The notes beneath the pieces were generated by a model. That model was not told the origin of the DNA, did no database searches, and worked only from the letters and a program-made list of their open reading frames with translations. From the NCBI RefSeq assembly GCF_003234445.2, contig NZ_CP126269.1, positions 2,232,001-2,296,000 on the forward strand: DNA of 64,000 bases, in the 5' to 3' direction. A program made the position numbers and the translations under genes. Below are positions 35,741 through 45,073 of the stretch, one piece after another. The first letter of the stretch is position 1. Each line of letters starts with the position of its first letter. Source of the stretch: Curtobacterium sp. MCLR17_036. GTDB lineage: Bacteria; Actinomycetota; Actinomycetes; Actinomycetales; Microbacteriaceae.

Positions 35741-37975
35741 TCAGTTCTTGCCGAGGAACGCCGCGTCGGACTCGTCGAGCCGTCGGGCCAGGGCCTCGCG
35801 CAGCGCGGGACTGCCCTGCAGGTCGGGGTCGCGCTCGAGCACCCATTCGGCCTCGCCGCGGGCGTCGACGATGAGGTCGGCGTGCTCGACGACACGCAGC
35901 AGGTTCAGTGACGACCGCCCACCGGACTGCCGTTCGCCGAGCACGTCCCCCTCGCGGCGGAGCTCGAGGTCCACCCGGGCGAGCTCGAAGCCGTCGTCCG
36001 AGGCCGACACGGCGTCCACCCGCTCGCGCGACGTGGTCTCGAGTTCGGCGGTGGTGACGAGCAGGCACACCCCGGCCCACTGCCCGCGGCCGATGCGTCC
36101 GCGGAGCTGGTGCAGCTGCGACACCCCGAAGCGGTCGGCGTCGAGCACCGCCATCATGGCCGCGTTCGGGACGTCGACGCCGACCTCGATCACGGTCGTC
36201 GCGACGAGGACGTCGAGGTCGCCGGCCGCGAACGACGTCATCACGCGGTCCTTCTCATCCGCGGTCATCCGGCCGTGCAGCACCGCGATGCGCCGCCCCT
36301 CGAGCACGGGCATCGTCCGCATCCGCTCGGCCGTCGCGAGCACGGTCGCCGGCGCACGCTTCGGCGCATCGGGCTCCGCCGCGCCGTCGGTCGGCGCGGG
36401 CTCGCCGTCGTCCTCGGTGTGGGCGTCGTCGATCGCGGGGCAGACCACGAACGCCTGGCGGCCCTTGTCGAGCTCCTCGGCCATCCGCGACCAGATCCGG
36501 GACTCCCAGCCGGGGTGCTCGGCGAGCGGCACCGTGAAGGTCTCGACCCCGGCACGGCCGGACGGCAGCCCGGTGATCGTCGAGACGTCGAGGTCGCCGA
36601 ACACGGTCATCGCGACGGTGCGCGGGATCGGCGTCGCGGTGAGGACGAGGACGTGCGGCGGCGTCGCGCCCTTGGTGCGCAGGGCCTCACGCTGCTCGAC
36701 ACCGAACCGGTGCTGCTCGTCGACGACGACGAGCCCGAGCTCGGCGAAGTCGACGCGGTCGCCGAGCAGCGCGTGCGTGCCGACGACGAGCCGGGAACTG
36801 CCGGACGCCGCGGCGAGCAGCGCCCGACGACGTTCGTCGGTGGACTGCGAGCCGGTCAGGATCACCGGGCGGAGCTCGGCTGCCAGGTCTGGTCCGAGGA
36901 ACTTCACGATGGAGCGGAGGTGCTGTGCAGCCAGGACCTCGGTCGGGGCGATGAGCGCGGACTGGCCGCCGGACTCGGCGACCGTGAGCATGGCCCGGAT
37001 GGCCACGAGCGTCTTGCCGGAACCGACCTCGCCCTGCACGAGCCGGTGCATCGGCCAGGTGCGGGCGAGGTCCTGGTCGACCTCGGCGCCCACGGCGCGT
37101 TGGTCGACGGTCAGCTCGAACGGCAGGGTCGCGTCGAACCGCTCGAGGATGCCCCCGGGGGATGCCACCCGCGCGGCGGCGGCGGTGCGCCGTGATCGGA
37201 TCCGGCGCTGCACCAGTGCGGTCTGCAGCACGAACGCCTCGCGGTAGCGCAGGGCGTCCTGCGCCCGCTTGAAGTCGGCGACCTTCTCGGGGCGGTGCAG
37301 GAGCTCGAGCGCGCGACGGAACGGCACGAGGTCGAGCCGCCCGCGTGCTGCGGCCGGTACGGGGTCGGGCAGGTCCGGCAGGGTGTCGAGCACGATCGCG
37401 ATGGACTTCGCGATCTGCCACGACGACAGGGACGCGGTCGCCGGGTAGATCGGGATCGGCTGCCGCGACCACCGGATGGCTTCGTCCGAGCCGGGCTCGG
37501 CGGTGGCGCGCGGGTCGTCCGGGTCGAAGAGCTCGTAGTCGGGGTGCGCGAGCTGCCGGGCACCGCGGTAGTCGCTGACCTTGCCCGCGAAGATGCCGCG
37601 GGCCCCGGGCACGAGGTCCTTCGTGCGCCAGCCCTGGTTGAAGAACGTGAGGGTGAGCAGCCCCTTGCCGTCGCCGATCTTCGCTTCGAGGATCGACCCG
37701 CGCCGGGCACGCATCGTGCGTTCGCGGACGTCGACGACCTCGGCGACGATGGTGACCGGTTCGCCGATGGCCAGGGAGTCGAGCGCGGTCAGCGCCCCGC
37801 GCTCGGCGTACCGCCGCGGGGCGTGCTCGAGGAACTCGCCGACGGTGCGGTAGCCGAACGCCTTCTCGATCGCGCTCGCCGTCCGGCCGCCGAGGACGCT
37901 CGCGAGCCGTGCGTCGAGGGGCGCCGGACCGAGGTCGGCCGCGGGCGGCACGGCGGGGGTTGCGGAGGTGACCAC
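35741..37975 (-). CDS. recG: ATP-dependent DNA helicase RecG
   Basis: A 744-residue branch-migration helicase for stalled forks and recombination intermediates. The N-terminal wedge/OB region is followed by Walker A GEVGSGKT (about 315), DEQH box VVDEQHRFG (about 418), TATPIPRT, and the C-terminal helicase half with ATTVIEVGVDVPNA and QLRGRIGRG. An acidic insert (about 515-540) is seen. The GTG start at 37975 has no strong ribosome site. Confidence 0.96.
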   Translation of the reverse strand: MVTSATPAVPPAADLGPAPLDARLASVLGGRTASAIEKAFGYRTVGEFLEHAPRRYAERGALTALDSLAIGEPVTIVAEVVDVRERTMRARRGSILEAKIGDGKGLLTLTFFNQGWRTKDLVPGARGIFAGKVSDYRGARQLAHPDYELFDPDDPRATAEPGSDEAIRWSRQPIPIYPATASLSSWQIAKSIAIVLDTLPDLPDPVPAAARGRLDLVPFRRALELLHRPEKVADFKRAQDALRYREAFVLQTALVQRRIRSRRTAAAARVASPGGILERFDATLPFELTVDQRAVGAEVDQDLARTWPMHRLVQGEVGSGKTLVAIRAMLTVAESGGQSALIAPTEVLAAQHLRSIVKFLGPDLAAELRPVILTGSQSTDERRRALLAAASGSSRLVVGTHALLGDRVDFAELGLVVVDEQHRFGVEQREALRTKGATPPHVLVLTATPIPRTVAMTVFGDLDVSTITGLPSGRAGVETFTVPLAEHPGWESRIWSRMAEELDKGRQAFVVCPAIDDAHTEDDGEPAPTDGAAEPDAPKRAPATVLATAERMRTMPVLEGRRIAVLHGRMTADEKDRVMTSFAAGDLDVLVATTVIEVGVDVPNAAMMAVLDADRFGVSQLHQLRGRIGRGQWAGVCLLVTTAELETTSRERVDAVSASDDGFELARVDLELRREGDVLGERQSGGRSSLNLLRVVEHADLIVDARGEAEWVLERDPDLQGSPALREALARRLDESDAAFLGKN

Positions 37976-38072
37976 GGCGTCAACGGTACCCGGCAGGACC
38001 GACGGCCACGCGCCTCCAGGCCGGCCTGTGGAGAACGCTCGGACGGTCCGGTCGGGCCGCTACGGTGGCTGC

Positions 38073-38636
38073 ATGACCCGCATCATCGCCGGTGCCGCCG
38101 GCTCCACGACGCTCCGGGTGCCGAAGTCCGGCACCCGGCCGACGAGCGACCGCGTGCGCGAGGCCCTGTTCTCCTCGCTCGAGTCCCGCGGGCTGGTGCA
38201 GGGCACCTCCGTCGCCGACCTCTACGCGGGCACCGGTGCCCTCGGGCTCGAGGCGGCATCGCGCGGCGCGGCCGAGGTCGTGCTCGTGGACCGGGCCTCG
38301 GCGGCGGCGCAGGCGTGCCGGGCGAACGCGCGCGCGGTGCAGCAGCGAGTGCCCGGCGTCCGGATCGACGTGCAGCCGCAGCCCGTGCTCGGCTACCTGC
38401 GCGGTACCGTGCGAACGTTCGATCTCGTGTTCATCGACCCGCCCTACGACGTCACGGAGCACGAGCTGGCCGAGGTGCTCGAGACCCTCGCCCCGCGGCT
38501 CACCGCCGACGCGGTGGTCGTGGTCGAGCGCAGCAAGCGCTCCCCCGAGCCGACGTGGCCGGCCGGCCTCGAGCCGTTCAGCAAGCGCAGCTACGGCGAG
38601 ACCCTGGCGTGGGAGGCCGTGGTCCCCTCGTCCTGA
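38073..38636 (+). CDS. rsmD: 16S rRNA (guanine966-N2)-methyltransferase RsmD
   Basis: A 187-residue SAM-dependent methyltransferase acting on 16S rRNA. The start MTRIIAGAAGSTTL, the SAM site DLYAGTGALGLEAASRGA and the catalytic FIDPPYD motif are seen. The ATG has GGTGG about six bases upstream. It is divergent from recG. Confidence 0.94.
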   Translation: MTRIIAGAAGSTTLRVPKSGTRPTSDRVREALFSSLESRGLVQGTSVADLYAGTGALGLEAASRGAAEVVLVDRASAAAQACRANARAVQQRVPGVRIDVQPQPVLGYLRGTVRTFDLVFIDPPYDVTEHELAEVLETLAPRLTADAVVVVERSKRSPEPTWPAGLEPFSKRSYGETLAWEAVVPSS

Positions 38637-38698
38637 GCGCGGGGCCGCGAGGGCGGCACTGGTAGGGGCTGGGGCCGGCGGGCTGGAGACGAGCTCGT

Positions 38699-39002
38699 GC
38701 GACGACGTCGCTGTCGCACGACGTCGACCACATCGCCGGACGGCGGTGCGCCCGCCCTGCCCGATGCGCGCGCGGTCTGCGCGACAACACCGCTGTCGCA
38801 CGACATCGACCATGTCGCAGGAGGCGCCGCGACCCTCCGGCTTCACCCGCCCGGCGCTCGTGAGGGGACTGCGCGACAACACTGCTGTCGCACGACGTCG
38901 ATCATGTCGCGGGAAGCACCGCGCCTGCCCCGGACTCCCCTGCCCGGCGCTCGTGCGGGGCTGCGCGACGACATCGCTGTCGCACGACGTCGACCCTGTC
39001 GC
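38699..39002 (+). repeat. Four GCGACA..TGTCGC hairpin repeats
   Basis: Copies of a roughly 38-base motif, consensus GCGACRACRYCGCTGTCGC followed by ACGACRTCGAYCAYGTCGC, start at 38699, 38781, 38873 and 38965. The copies are 82-92 bases apart, and the intervening sequence is partly conserved. The same motif appears inverted at 1032-1222. The array fills the gap between rsmD and thiL; no gene is seen there. Confidence 0.85.
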
Positions 39003-39062
39003 ACACACGGTCACACGCGCCCGTTCCCAAGGCGCGGGCACCAGCGCGCCGGCCGCAACAGC

Positions 39063-40058
39063 TCAGCCGGAAGCACCGTCCCAGTCGGCGTAGGGGTCCC
39101 AGCCGGTCGTCGGCACCGCGGATCCGCCGCGCACCAGGTCGTGCTCGCCGCGTTCCCGCACGACGCCGACCCGGCGGAAGCCGCCGGGCAGCACCGCACC
39201 GGGCGGGAACGTCGCGAGCAGGCCGTGGTCCTCGCCGCCGTGCAGCGCGGCCGCGTCGAGTGCCTCGTCGTCGTCGAGCTCGAGCGTCACCCGGCTCGCG
39301 CGGGCCAGCCGCCCGGCGTCGATCGCCAGGCCGTCCGACAAGTCGAGCATCGCGGTCGCCCCGGCCGTGGCGGCCAGGGGTCCGTCCGCGATCGGGGGCA
39401 CCGGCCGACGCTGCCGCGCGACGTCGGGGTCGGTGTCCGCCCCGCTCGCCACGACGGCCGAGCGCGAGGGCTCCCCGTCGGCGTCCACGCCGTCGCGGAA
39501 CAGGCGCGACAACCCGCGCGCGGCCGGTCCGAGCGCGCCGGAGACGGCCAGCACGTCACCGACGCTGGCGCCGGAACGCAGCACCGCTGCACCGCCGCTG
39601 AGGTCACCGAAGGCCGTCACCGTGACCGTGAAGGTCGCCGAGGTGGACAGGTCGCCGCCGACGACCCCGCAGCCCGGTGCCAGGGCCTCGACCCCGGCGC
39701 GCACCCCCTCCGCGAACGCCTCGAGCACCGCCACGGGGGTCTCCTGCGGGGCGGCCAGCGCCACCACGAGCCCGCTCGGCACGGCCCCCATCGCGGCGAC
39801 GTCGGACAGGTTCGTCGCCGCGGCCTTCCAGCCGACGTCGGCGGGCGAGGACCACGCCCACCGGAAGTCCGGGCCGTGCACCATCATGTCGGTCGTGACG
39901 ACGAACCGGCCGTCCGGGGCGGCGACCACGGCGCAGTCGTCGCCGGGTCCGACGAGCGGGGAGCCGGCAGGCAGCCGTCGCGTGACCGCCTCGAGCACGG
40001 CGAGTTCGCCCACCTGCCCCACGGTCGGTCCGGCCCAGGCGTCGTACGTCGCGTCCAC
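39063..40058 (-). CDS. thiL: Thiamine-monophosphate kinase
   Basis: A 331-residue ThiL of the PurM-like fold that phosphorylates thiamine monophosphate to the active cofactor. Motifs GPGDDCAVV, TTDMMVHGPDFR, ATNLSDVAAMGA and CGVVGGDLSTS are present, and LDLSDGLAIDA lies late. The GTG at 40058 begins the conserved region. It is divergent from the DUF3515 gene, with only 24 bases between. Confidence 0.94.
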   Translation of the reverse strand: MDATYDAWAGPTVGQVGELAVLEAVTRRLPAGSPLVGPGDDCAVVAAPDGRFVVTTDMMVHGPDFRWAWSSPADVGWKAAATNLSDVAAMGAVPSGLVVALAAPQETPVAVLEAFAEGVRAGVEALAPGCGVVGGDLSTSATFTVTVTAFGDLSGGAAVLRSGASVGDVLAVSGALGPAARGLSRLFRDGVDADGEPSRSAVVASGADTDPDVARQRRPVPPIADGPLAATAGATAMLDLSDGLAIDAGRLARASRVTLELDDDEALDAAALHGGEDHGLLATFPPGAVLPGGFRRVGVVRERGEHDLVRGGSAVPTTGWDPYADWDGASG

Positions 40059-40082
40059 ACGAGAACGGTAGCCTGGACGGCG

Positions 40083-40571
40083 ATGGACACCGCGCGCCGC
40101 ACCCCTCGCACCCTCGCGATCGTGGGGGCCGTGGTCGCCCTCGCCGCCGGGCTCGCAGGGTGCACGAACACGGTCGGGATGACCGCGGCGCCCTCGGCGA
40201 ACGCGGCGGCGTGCGCGTCGGCACAGGTGCGGCTGCCGACCACGGTCGACGGCACGCTCCCGCTGCGGAACACGAACGCGCAGTCGACCGCGGCCTGGGG
40301 CGACCCCACCGCGGCGCTCTGGCACTGCGGGGTCGCTGCCCCGACGGTGTCCGACCTGCCGTGCTTCTCGCTCGGCTCGGTGGACTGGATCCGCGACGAC
40401 CGCGGCGCGCAGATCGTCTACACGACCTTCGGCCGCTCCCCCGCGGTGCAGGTCGTGGTGGACACCGCGAAGACCGCCGGCACCCAGGTGCTGCAGGACG
40501 TCGGCACGGCCGTGTCGACCCTGCCGACGGACGGGCACCGGTGCCTCGACCCGTCCGACGTGGACGGCTGA
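40083..40571 (+). CDS. DUF3515 family lipoprotein
   Basis: A 162-residue predicted lipoprotein with a lipobox LAGC and lipidated Cys27. The mature part contains conserved WHCGVAAP and CFSLGSVDWI stretches typical of DUF3515, an actinobacterial family of unknown function usually located between thiL and ddl/gpsA, as here. Confidence 0.87.
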   Translation: MDTARRTPRTLAIVGAVVALAAGLAGCTNTVGMTAAPSANAAACASAQVRLPTTVDGTLPLRNTNAQSTAAWGDPTAALWHCGVAAPTVSDLPCFSLGSVDWIRDDRGAQIVYTTFGRSPAVQVVVDTAKTAGTQVLQDVGTAVSTLPTDGHRCLDPSDVDG

Positions 40572-40583
40572 GGCGGGCCGACC

Positions 40584-40625
40584 GACTCAGCGGACGGCCG
40601 CCCGACCGACTCAGCGGACGGCGGC
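40584..40625 (-). repeat. 24-bp tandem copy of the ddl 3' end including its stop
   Basis: On the minus strand the end of ddl (GCCGTCCGCTGAGTCGGTCGG) is repeated once, 24 bases downstream. The stop triplets lie at 40611-40613 (real) and 40587-40589 (copy). Confidence 0.75.
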
Positions 40626-41693
40626 CCGACCCAGCTCGAGGAGCTCGGTGACGAGCTCGGCGTAGGACACGCCCGATGCCTCCCAGCACCGTGGGTACAT
40701 CGACAGCGGGGTGAAGCCCGGCATCGTGTTCACCTCGTTGACCACGAAGCCGTCGTCGGTGAGGAAGCAGTCCACCCGCGCGAGTCCGGAGCCGCCGATC
40801 GCCTCGAACGCACGCGCACCGATCGACCGAATGGCGTCGGTCTCGTCTTCGGTGAGCGGTGCCGGGCACAGCAGCGACTCGTCGCCGCCCAGGTACTTCG
40901 ACTCGAAGTCGTAGAAGCCGGACTCGTCGACGACGATCTCGCCGGGCAGGCTCGTCCGCGGCACACCGTCGCGGCCCTCGAGCACGGCGACCTCGACCTC
41001 GCGCCCGACGACGCGGGGTTCGACGATCACCTTGGAGTCGTGCTCGAACGCCAGCTCCATCGCCGCGGCGAGCTCGTCCGGGCCGTCGACCCGCGAGACC
41101 CCCATGCTCGAACCGGCACGGGCGGGCTTCACGAAGAGCGGCCAGCCGTGTGCCGCGACGGTCTCGGCGACTCCGAGGGGCTCGGCGGCCCACTCGCGGC
41201 GCAGGACGGTTGTCCACGGCGCGACGCGGAGTCCGGCGTGCTCGAGCACGGCCTTCGCCGCGTGCTTGTCCATCGCCAGCGCGCTCGCGAGCACGCCGTC
41301 GCCGACGTACGGCAGGCCGGCGATCTCGAGCAGGCCCTGGATCGTGCCGTCCTCGCCGAACGGGCCGTGCAGGATCGGGAAGACCACGTCGACGGCGACG
41401 GTCGCGACGGACCCGTCGGGGTGCGACACGACGAGTTCGTTGGTCGCCGGCGAGGTCGGGAACGCCACGCGCGTGCCGTTGTCCGGCACGGTCGGCAGGG
41501 CGCCGTCCCGGATCGTCCACTGGGTCGGGTCGTCGGACTGCAGCGTGAACGCGCCGTCCTTCGTGATGCCGATCGGGACGACCTCGTACGCCGTGCGGTC
41601 GACGACGTCCATGATCCCGCCGGCCGTCACGCAGCTGATCTCGTGCTCGCTGGAGCGGCCGCCGAACAGCACGGCGACGGTGGTCGTGGGCAT
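40611..41693 (-). CDS. ddl: D-alanine--D-alanine ligase
   Basis: A 360-residue ATP-grasp ligase that makes the D-Ala-D-Ala end of peptidoglycan precursors. Motifs include AVLFGGRSSEHEIS, FPILHGPFGEDGTIQG, FVKPARAGSSMGVSRV, ARVDCFLTDDG and NEVNTMPGFTPLSMYP. The ATG at 41693 was chosen for AGGAAG just upstream and the family start MPTTTVAVLFGG. A GTG at 41756 that overlaps the gpsA stop would add 21 residues. Confidence 0.95.
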   Translation of the reverse strand: MPTTTVAVLFGGRSSEHEISCVTAGGIMDVVDRTAYEVVPIGITKDGAFTLQSDDPTQWTIRDGALPTVPDNGTRVAFPTSPATNELVVSHPDGSVATVAVDVVFPILHGPFGEDGTIQGLLEIAGLPYVGDGVLASALAMDKHAAKAVLEHAGLRVAPWTTVLRREWAAEPLGVAETVAAHGWPLFVKPARAGSSMGVSRVDGPDELAAAMELAFEHDSKVIVEPRVVGREVEVAVLEGRDGVPRTSLPGEIVVDESGFYDFESKYLGGDESLLCPAPLTEDETDAIRSIGARAFEAIGGSGLARVDCFLTDDGFVVNEVNTMPGFTPLSMYPRCWEASGVSYAELVTELLELGRAAVR

Positions 41694-41752
41694 GAGGACT
41701 TCCTCGGGGATCGTTGGCACGACTGTCCCTCCGTGGCTCGGGTGCGGACCGG

Positions 41753-42766
41753 TCACTCGCCCTGGGGTTCGTCGGTCTCGGTGAGGTGCGGCGCGATGTT
41801 GCGCGGATCGAGCCTACCGGCGAGCACCTCGGCGACCTGGCTCACGATGGGCATGTCGACGCCGTTCGCGGACGCGAGCTCGAGGATCGGGGCGACCGAC
41901 GCCAGTCCCTCGGCCGTCTGGTTCATCTGCCGGACGACCTCGTCGAAGCGGTACCCCTGCCCGAGCAGTCGCCCGGCGGTGTTGTTGCGCGACAGCGGCG
42001 ACTGGCACGTGGCGATGAGGTCGCCGAGGCCGGCGAGCCCGGACAGGGTCGAGGGCTGGGCGCCGAGCGACACGGCGAAGTCGGTCATCTCGGCGAGACC
42101 GCGCGTGATGATCGACGCCTTCGTGTTCTCGCCGTACCCGACACCGTCGACGATGCCGATCGCGACGGCGATGAGGTTCTTCAGCACGCCGCCGAACTCG
42201 GTGCCGATGACGTCGGTGTTGATGAACGACCGAAAGTACGGGTTCGTCGCCACCGCCGCGACCGCGCTCGCGGTGTCCGCGGACGACGACGACACGACGG
42301 CAGCGGTCGGCTGCCGGCGGGCGATCTCGAGCGCCAGGTTCGGTCCGCTCGCCACGGCGATGCGGTCGCGGTCGATGCCGAGCCCCTCGAGCAGGACCTC
42401 GCTCATCCGCAGGCCGGTGCCCTTCTCGACGCCCTTCATCAGGCTGACCACGGGCACGTCGGCCGGCAGCAGCCCGCGGATCGCGTCGAGGTTCGAGCGG
42501 AGGGTCTGCGACGGCACCGAGACGTAGACCTGCGAGGCGCCGTCGAGCACCTGCTCGAGCGACGTCGACGCGGTGAGCGTGCGCGGCAGGTTGATGCCGG
42601 GCAGGTAGTCGGAGTTGCGCTTCGTCTCGGTGATCTCGCGGGCGACCTCGGGGCGACGTGCCCACACCACGGTGGAGGCCCCGCCCTCGGCGAGCACCTT
42701 CGCGAACGTGGTCCCCCAGCTGCCGGCACCGATGACCGCCACCCGCGGCTTGTCGGTCGACTGCAT
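41753..42766 (-). CDS. gpsA: Glycerol-3-phosphate dehydrogenase [NAD(P)+]
   Basis: A 337-residue enzyme reducing dihydroxyacetone phosphate to glycerol-3-phosphate for phospholipids. The nucleotide site is VIGAGSWGTT (about 11-20), with SLMKGVEKGT, ASGPNLALEIA, the catalytic Lys in GVLKNLIAVA, and TCQSPLSRN. ATG at 42766 fits the family. GTG and TTG codons up to about 42865 could extend it by some 30 residues, to overlap the plsC stop. It follows plsC, the enzyme using its product. Confidence 0.94.
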   Translation of the reverse strand: MQSTDKPRVAVIGAGSWGTTFAKVLAEGGASTVVWARRPEVAREITETKRNSDYLPGINLPRTLTASTSLEQVLDGASQVYVSVPSQTLRSNLDAIRGLLPADVPVVSLMKGVEKGTGLRMSEVLLEGLGIDRDRIAVASGPNLALEIARRQPTAAVVSSSSADTASAVAAVATNPYFRSFINTDVIGTEFGGVLKNLIAVAIGIVDGVGYGENTKASIITRGLAEMTDFAVSLGAQPSTLSGLAGLGDLIATCQSPLSRNNTAGRLLGQGYRFDEVVRQMNQTAEGLASVAPILELASANGVDMPIVSQVAEVLAGRLDPRNIAPHLTETDEPQGE

Positions 42767-42857
42767 CACCACCCGGATCGCGGCGGTGTCGATCGCTCCC
42801 GGCGCAGCGGCCACTGGGTCCGGACGGTCCTCGTGCGGGCGGAGGCCCGGTCCCTGG

Positions 42858-43700
42858 TCACTCAAACTTCCCGGTCTCCTTCTGGTTGTTCGCCGCCGGG
42901 TCCCAGCGGGTCGCGGGTGCCCGTTCGCCGCGCAGCTGCTCGAGCAGCTCGGTGATGCGCTGCATGAGCACCTCGGTGGCCTCGATGAGCGTCTGCTGGT
43001 CGACCGGACGCCCCCGGTACGCCGACAGGTCCACCGGGTCGCCGACGATGACGTCGACGCGCGAGCGCGGGAACAGCCGGAGCTTCTTCGAGTACCGCGC
43101 CATGATGCCCTGCGTGCCCCAGTGAGCCATCGGGATGAGCGGCACGTCGTTCTCGAGCGCGATGCGGACGGCTCCGGTCTTGCCCCGCATCGGCCACAGG
43201 TCGGGGTCACGCGTCAGCGTGCCCTCCGGGTAGACGATGATCGCGCCGCCCTGCTCGATGAGCGATCGACCGCCACCGAGCGGGTCGCTCAGCCGGGTGC
43301 GCCCGGAGCGCTCGACCGGGATCTGCCCCATGCCGGACATGAGCCTGCCGAAGACGGGCACCTTGAACAGGGACGCCTTCGCCAGGAACCGCGGGGCCCG
43401 ACGGCTCAGGTAGACGGCGGTACCGACGACGAGCGGGTCGATGTTGGTGAAGTGGTTCGGCGCGAGCACGAACGCCCCGTCCGCCGGCAGGCGGTTCGGG
43501 CCGACCCAGTGGTAGTTCGACGAGAACCGGAACGTCGGGATGACGATCGACGCCACGGTGCGGAACGCGGGGTTGAGCTCCCCGCGCTTCCAGCGCCGTC
43601 CACGCACCGGCACGCCGGTCGCGACGGGCAGGGCGGACGCACTACGGGCCTCCCGGCCGTCCGGGCGCGCCGATCCGTCACCCGTCTGCGGAGCCGACAC
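42858..43700 (-). CDS. plsC: 1-acyl-sn-glycerol-3-phosphate acyltransferase
   Basis: A 280-residue PlsC/LPLAT family membrane-bound acyltransferase, second acylation of phosphatidate synthesis. The acceptor motif APNHFTNID (HX4D) and the VYPEGTLTRD motif are visible. The first 38 residues are variable, and their DNA contains a half copy of the GACGGGAGGCCCG palindrome family (near 43645-43675), so the true start may be further inside. The GTG used lies five bases after the murA stop. Confidence 0.9.
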   Translation of the reverse strand: MSAPQTGDGSARPDGREARSASALPVATGVPVRGRRWKRGELNPAFRTVASIVIPTFRFSSNYHWVGPNRLPADGAFVLAPNHFTNIDPLVVGTAVYLSRRAPRFLAKASLFKVPVFGRLMSGMGQIPVERSGRTRLSDPLGGGRSLIEQGGAIIVYPEGTLTRDPDLWPMRGKTGAVRIALENDVPLIPMAHWGTQGIMARYSKKLRLFPRSRVDVIVGDPVDLSAYRGRPVDQQTLIEATEVLMQRITELLEQLRGERAPATRWDPAANNQKETGKFE

Positions 43701-43705
43701 CGCGC

Positions 43706-45073
43706 TCAGCCGGCGAAGTCGAAGTCGGCGCCGAGCTTCCGCAGCTTCGGGATGAAGTGCTCGTAGCCGCGGCTGATGATGCCGACGTTGGTGATGTGGG
43801 ACTCGCCGTCGGCGGTGAGCGCCGCGATGAGGTGGCTGAAGCCACCGCGCAGGTCCGGCACACGGACGTTCGCGGCGTGCAGCTTCGTCGGGCCGGTGAT
43901 GACCGCGGCCTGCTCGAAGGGGCGACGGGCGACGCGACGGTCGTGGCCGGGCAGGCCCTCCTTGTGCACGACGATGTCGGCACCCATCTCGTTGAGCGCG
44001 TCGGTGAAGCCAAAGCGGTTCTCGTAGACGGTCTCGTGCACGATGCTCTGGCCCTCGGCCTGCGTGAGCGCCACGACGAGCGGCTGCTGCCAGTCGGTCA
44101 TGAAGCCGGGGTGCACGTCGGTCTCGATGACGACGGGCTGCAGGACGTCGCGCTCGCGGTAGAAGCGGATGCCGTCCTCTTGGATGTCGAAGCCGCCGCC
44201 GACCTTGCGGAAGACGTTGAGGAACGTCATGAGCTCCTGCTGCTTCGCGCCCTCGACGAAGATGTCGCCGTCGGTGGCGAGCGCGGCGGAGGCCCAGCTG
44301 GCGGCCTCGTTGCGGTCGTTGATCGCGCGGTGCGTGTAGCCGCGGAGCGACTCGACGCCCTCGATGAAGATGACGCGGTTCGGCTCGACCGAGACGATCG
44401 CACCCATCTTCTGCAGGATCGCGATGAGGTCCATGATCTCGGGCTCGATCGCGGCGTTCCGCAGCTCCGTGACACCGGAGGCCAGGGTCGCGGAGAGCAG
44501 GACCTGCTCGGTCGCCCCGACGCTCGGGTACGGCAGCTCGATGTAGGCGCCCTTGAGGCCGTCCGGGGCCGTCAGGTGGATGCCGTTGAGCTGCTTGTCG
44601 ACGACGGCGCCCATGGCGCGCAGGGCGTCGAGGTGGAAGTCGATCGGACGGTCGCCGATGCGGCAGCCGCCGAGGTCGGGGATGAACGCCTCGCCGAGCT
44701 TGTGCAGCAGCGGACCGCAGAACAGGATCGGGATGCGGCTCGACCCGGCGTGTGCGTCGATCTCGGCGAAGTGGGCCGACTCGACGTTCGACGGGTCGAG
44801 GATGAGCTCGCCGCGGGCGGGGTCGGTGATGCGCACGCCGTGCACCTCGAGCAGCCCGCGGACCACCTTGACGTCGGAGATGTCCGGCACGTCCTTGAGG
44901 ATCGACGGGGTGTCGCCGAGCAGCGACGCCACCATCGCCTTGGTCGCGAGGTTCTTCGCCCCGCGCACCTCGATGCGCCCCACGAGCGGCTTGCCCCCGC
45001 GGATGACGATCTCGTCCGACTTGAGGCCGACGCGCGCCCCTGCGGCCGCTGCGTCCTGTACGAGAGAGTTCAC
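43706..45073 (-). CDS. murA: UDP-N-acetylglucosamine 1-carboxyvinyltransferase
   Basis: A 455-residue MurA, first committed step of peptidoglycan synthesis, using PEP. The family loop LGGCRIGDRPIDFH holds the active-site Cys (about residue 137; Cys115 in E. coli, the fosfomycin target). GAKNLATKAMVAS near the start and the YENRF and GGFSHLIAAL stretches near the end are also conserved. The GTG at 45073 overlaps the leuD stop by one base (TAGTG). An in-frame TTG at 45103 is less likely. It reads on to plsC, gpsA and ddl. Confidence 0.95.
   Translation of the reverse strand: MNSLVQDAAAAGARVGLKSDEIVIRGGKPLVGRIEVRGAKNLATKAMVASLLGDTPSILKDVPDISDVKVVRGLLEVHGVRITDPARGELILDPSNVESAHFAEIDAHAGSSRIPILFCGPLLHKLGEAFIPDLGGCRIGDRPIDFHLDALRAMGAVVDKQLNGIHLTAPDGLKGAYIELPYPSVGATEQVLLSATLASGVTELRNAAIEPEIMDLIAILQKMGAIVSVEPNRVIFIEGVESLRGYTHRAINDRNEAASWASAALATDGDIFVEGAKQQELMTFLNVFRKVGGGFDIQEDGIRFYRERDVLQPVVIETDVHPGFMTDWQQPLVVALTQAEGQSIVHETVYENRFGFTDALNEMGADIVVHKEGLPGHDRRVARRPFEQAAVITGPTKLHAANVRVPDLRGGFSHLIAALTADGESHITNVGIISRGYEHFIPKLRKLGADFDFAG

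Noticed and set aside
35213..35895. Extra minus-strand ORF (86 codons) overlapping coaD and recG ends
   Set aside because: Frame is a shadow of recG/coaD with no independent motifs.
38699..39002. Possible CRISPR array
   Set aside because: Only four imperfect repeats, spacers are related to each other, repeats are long and degenerate, and no cas genes are present.
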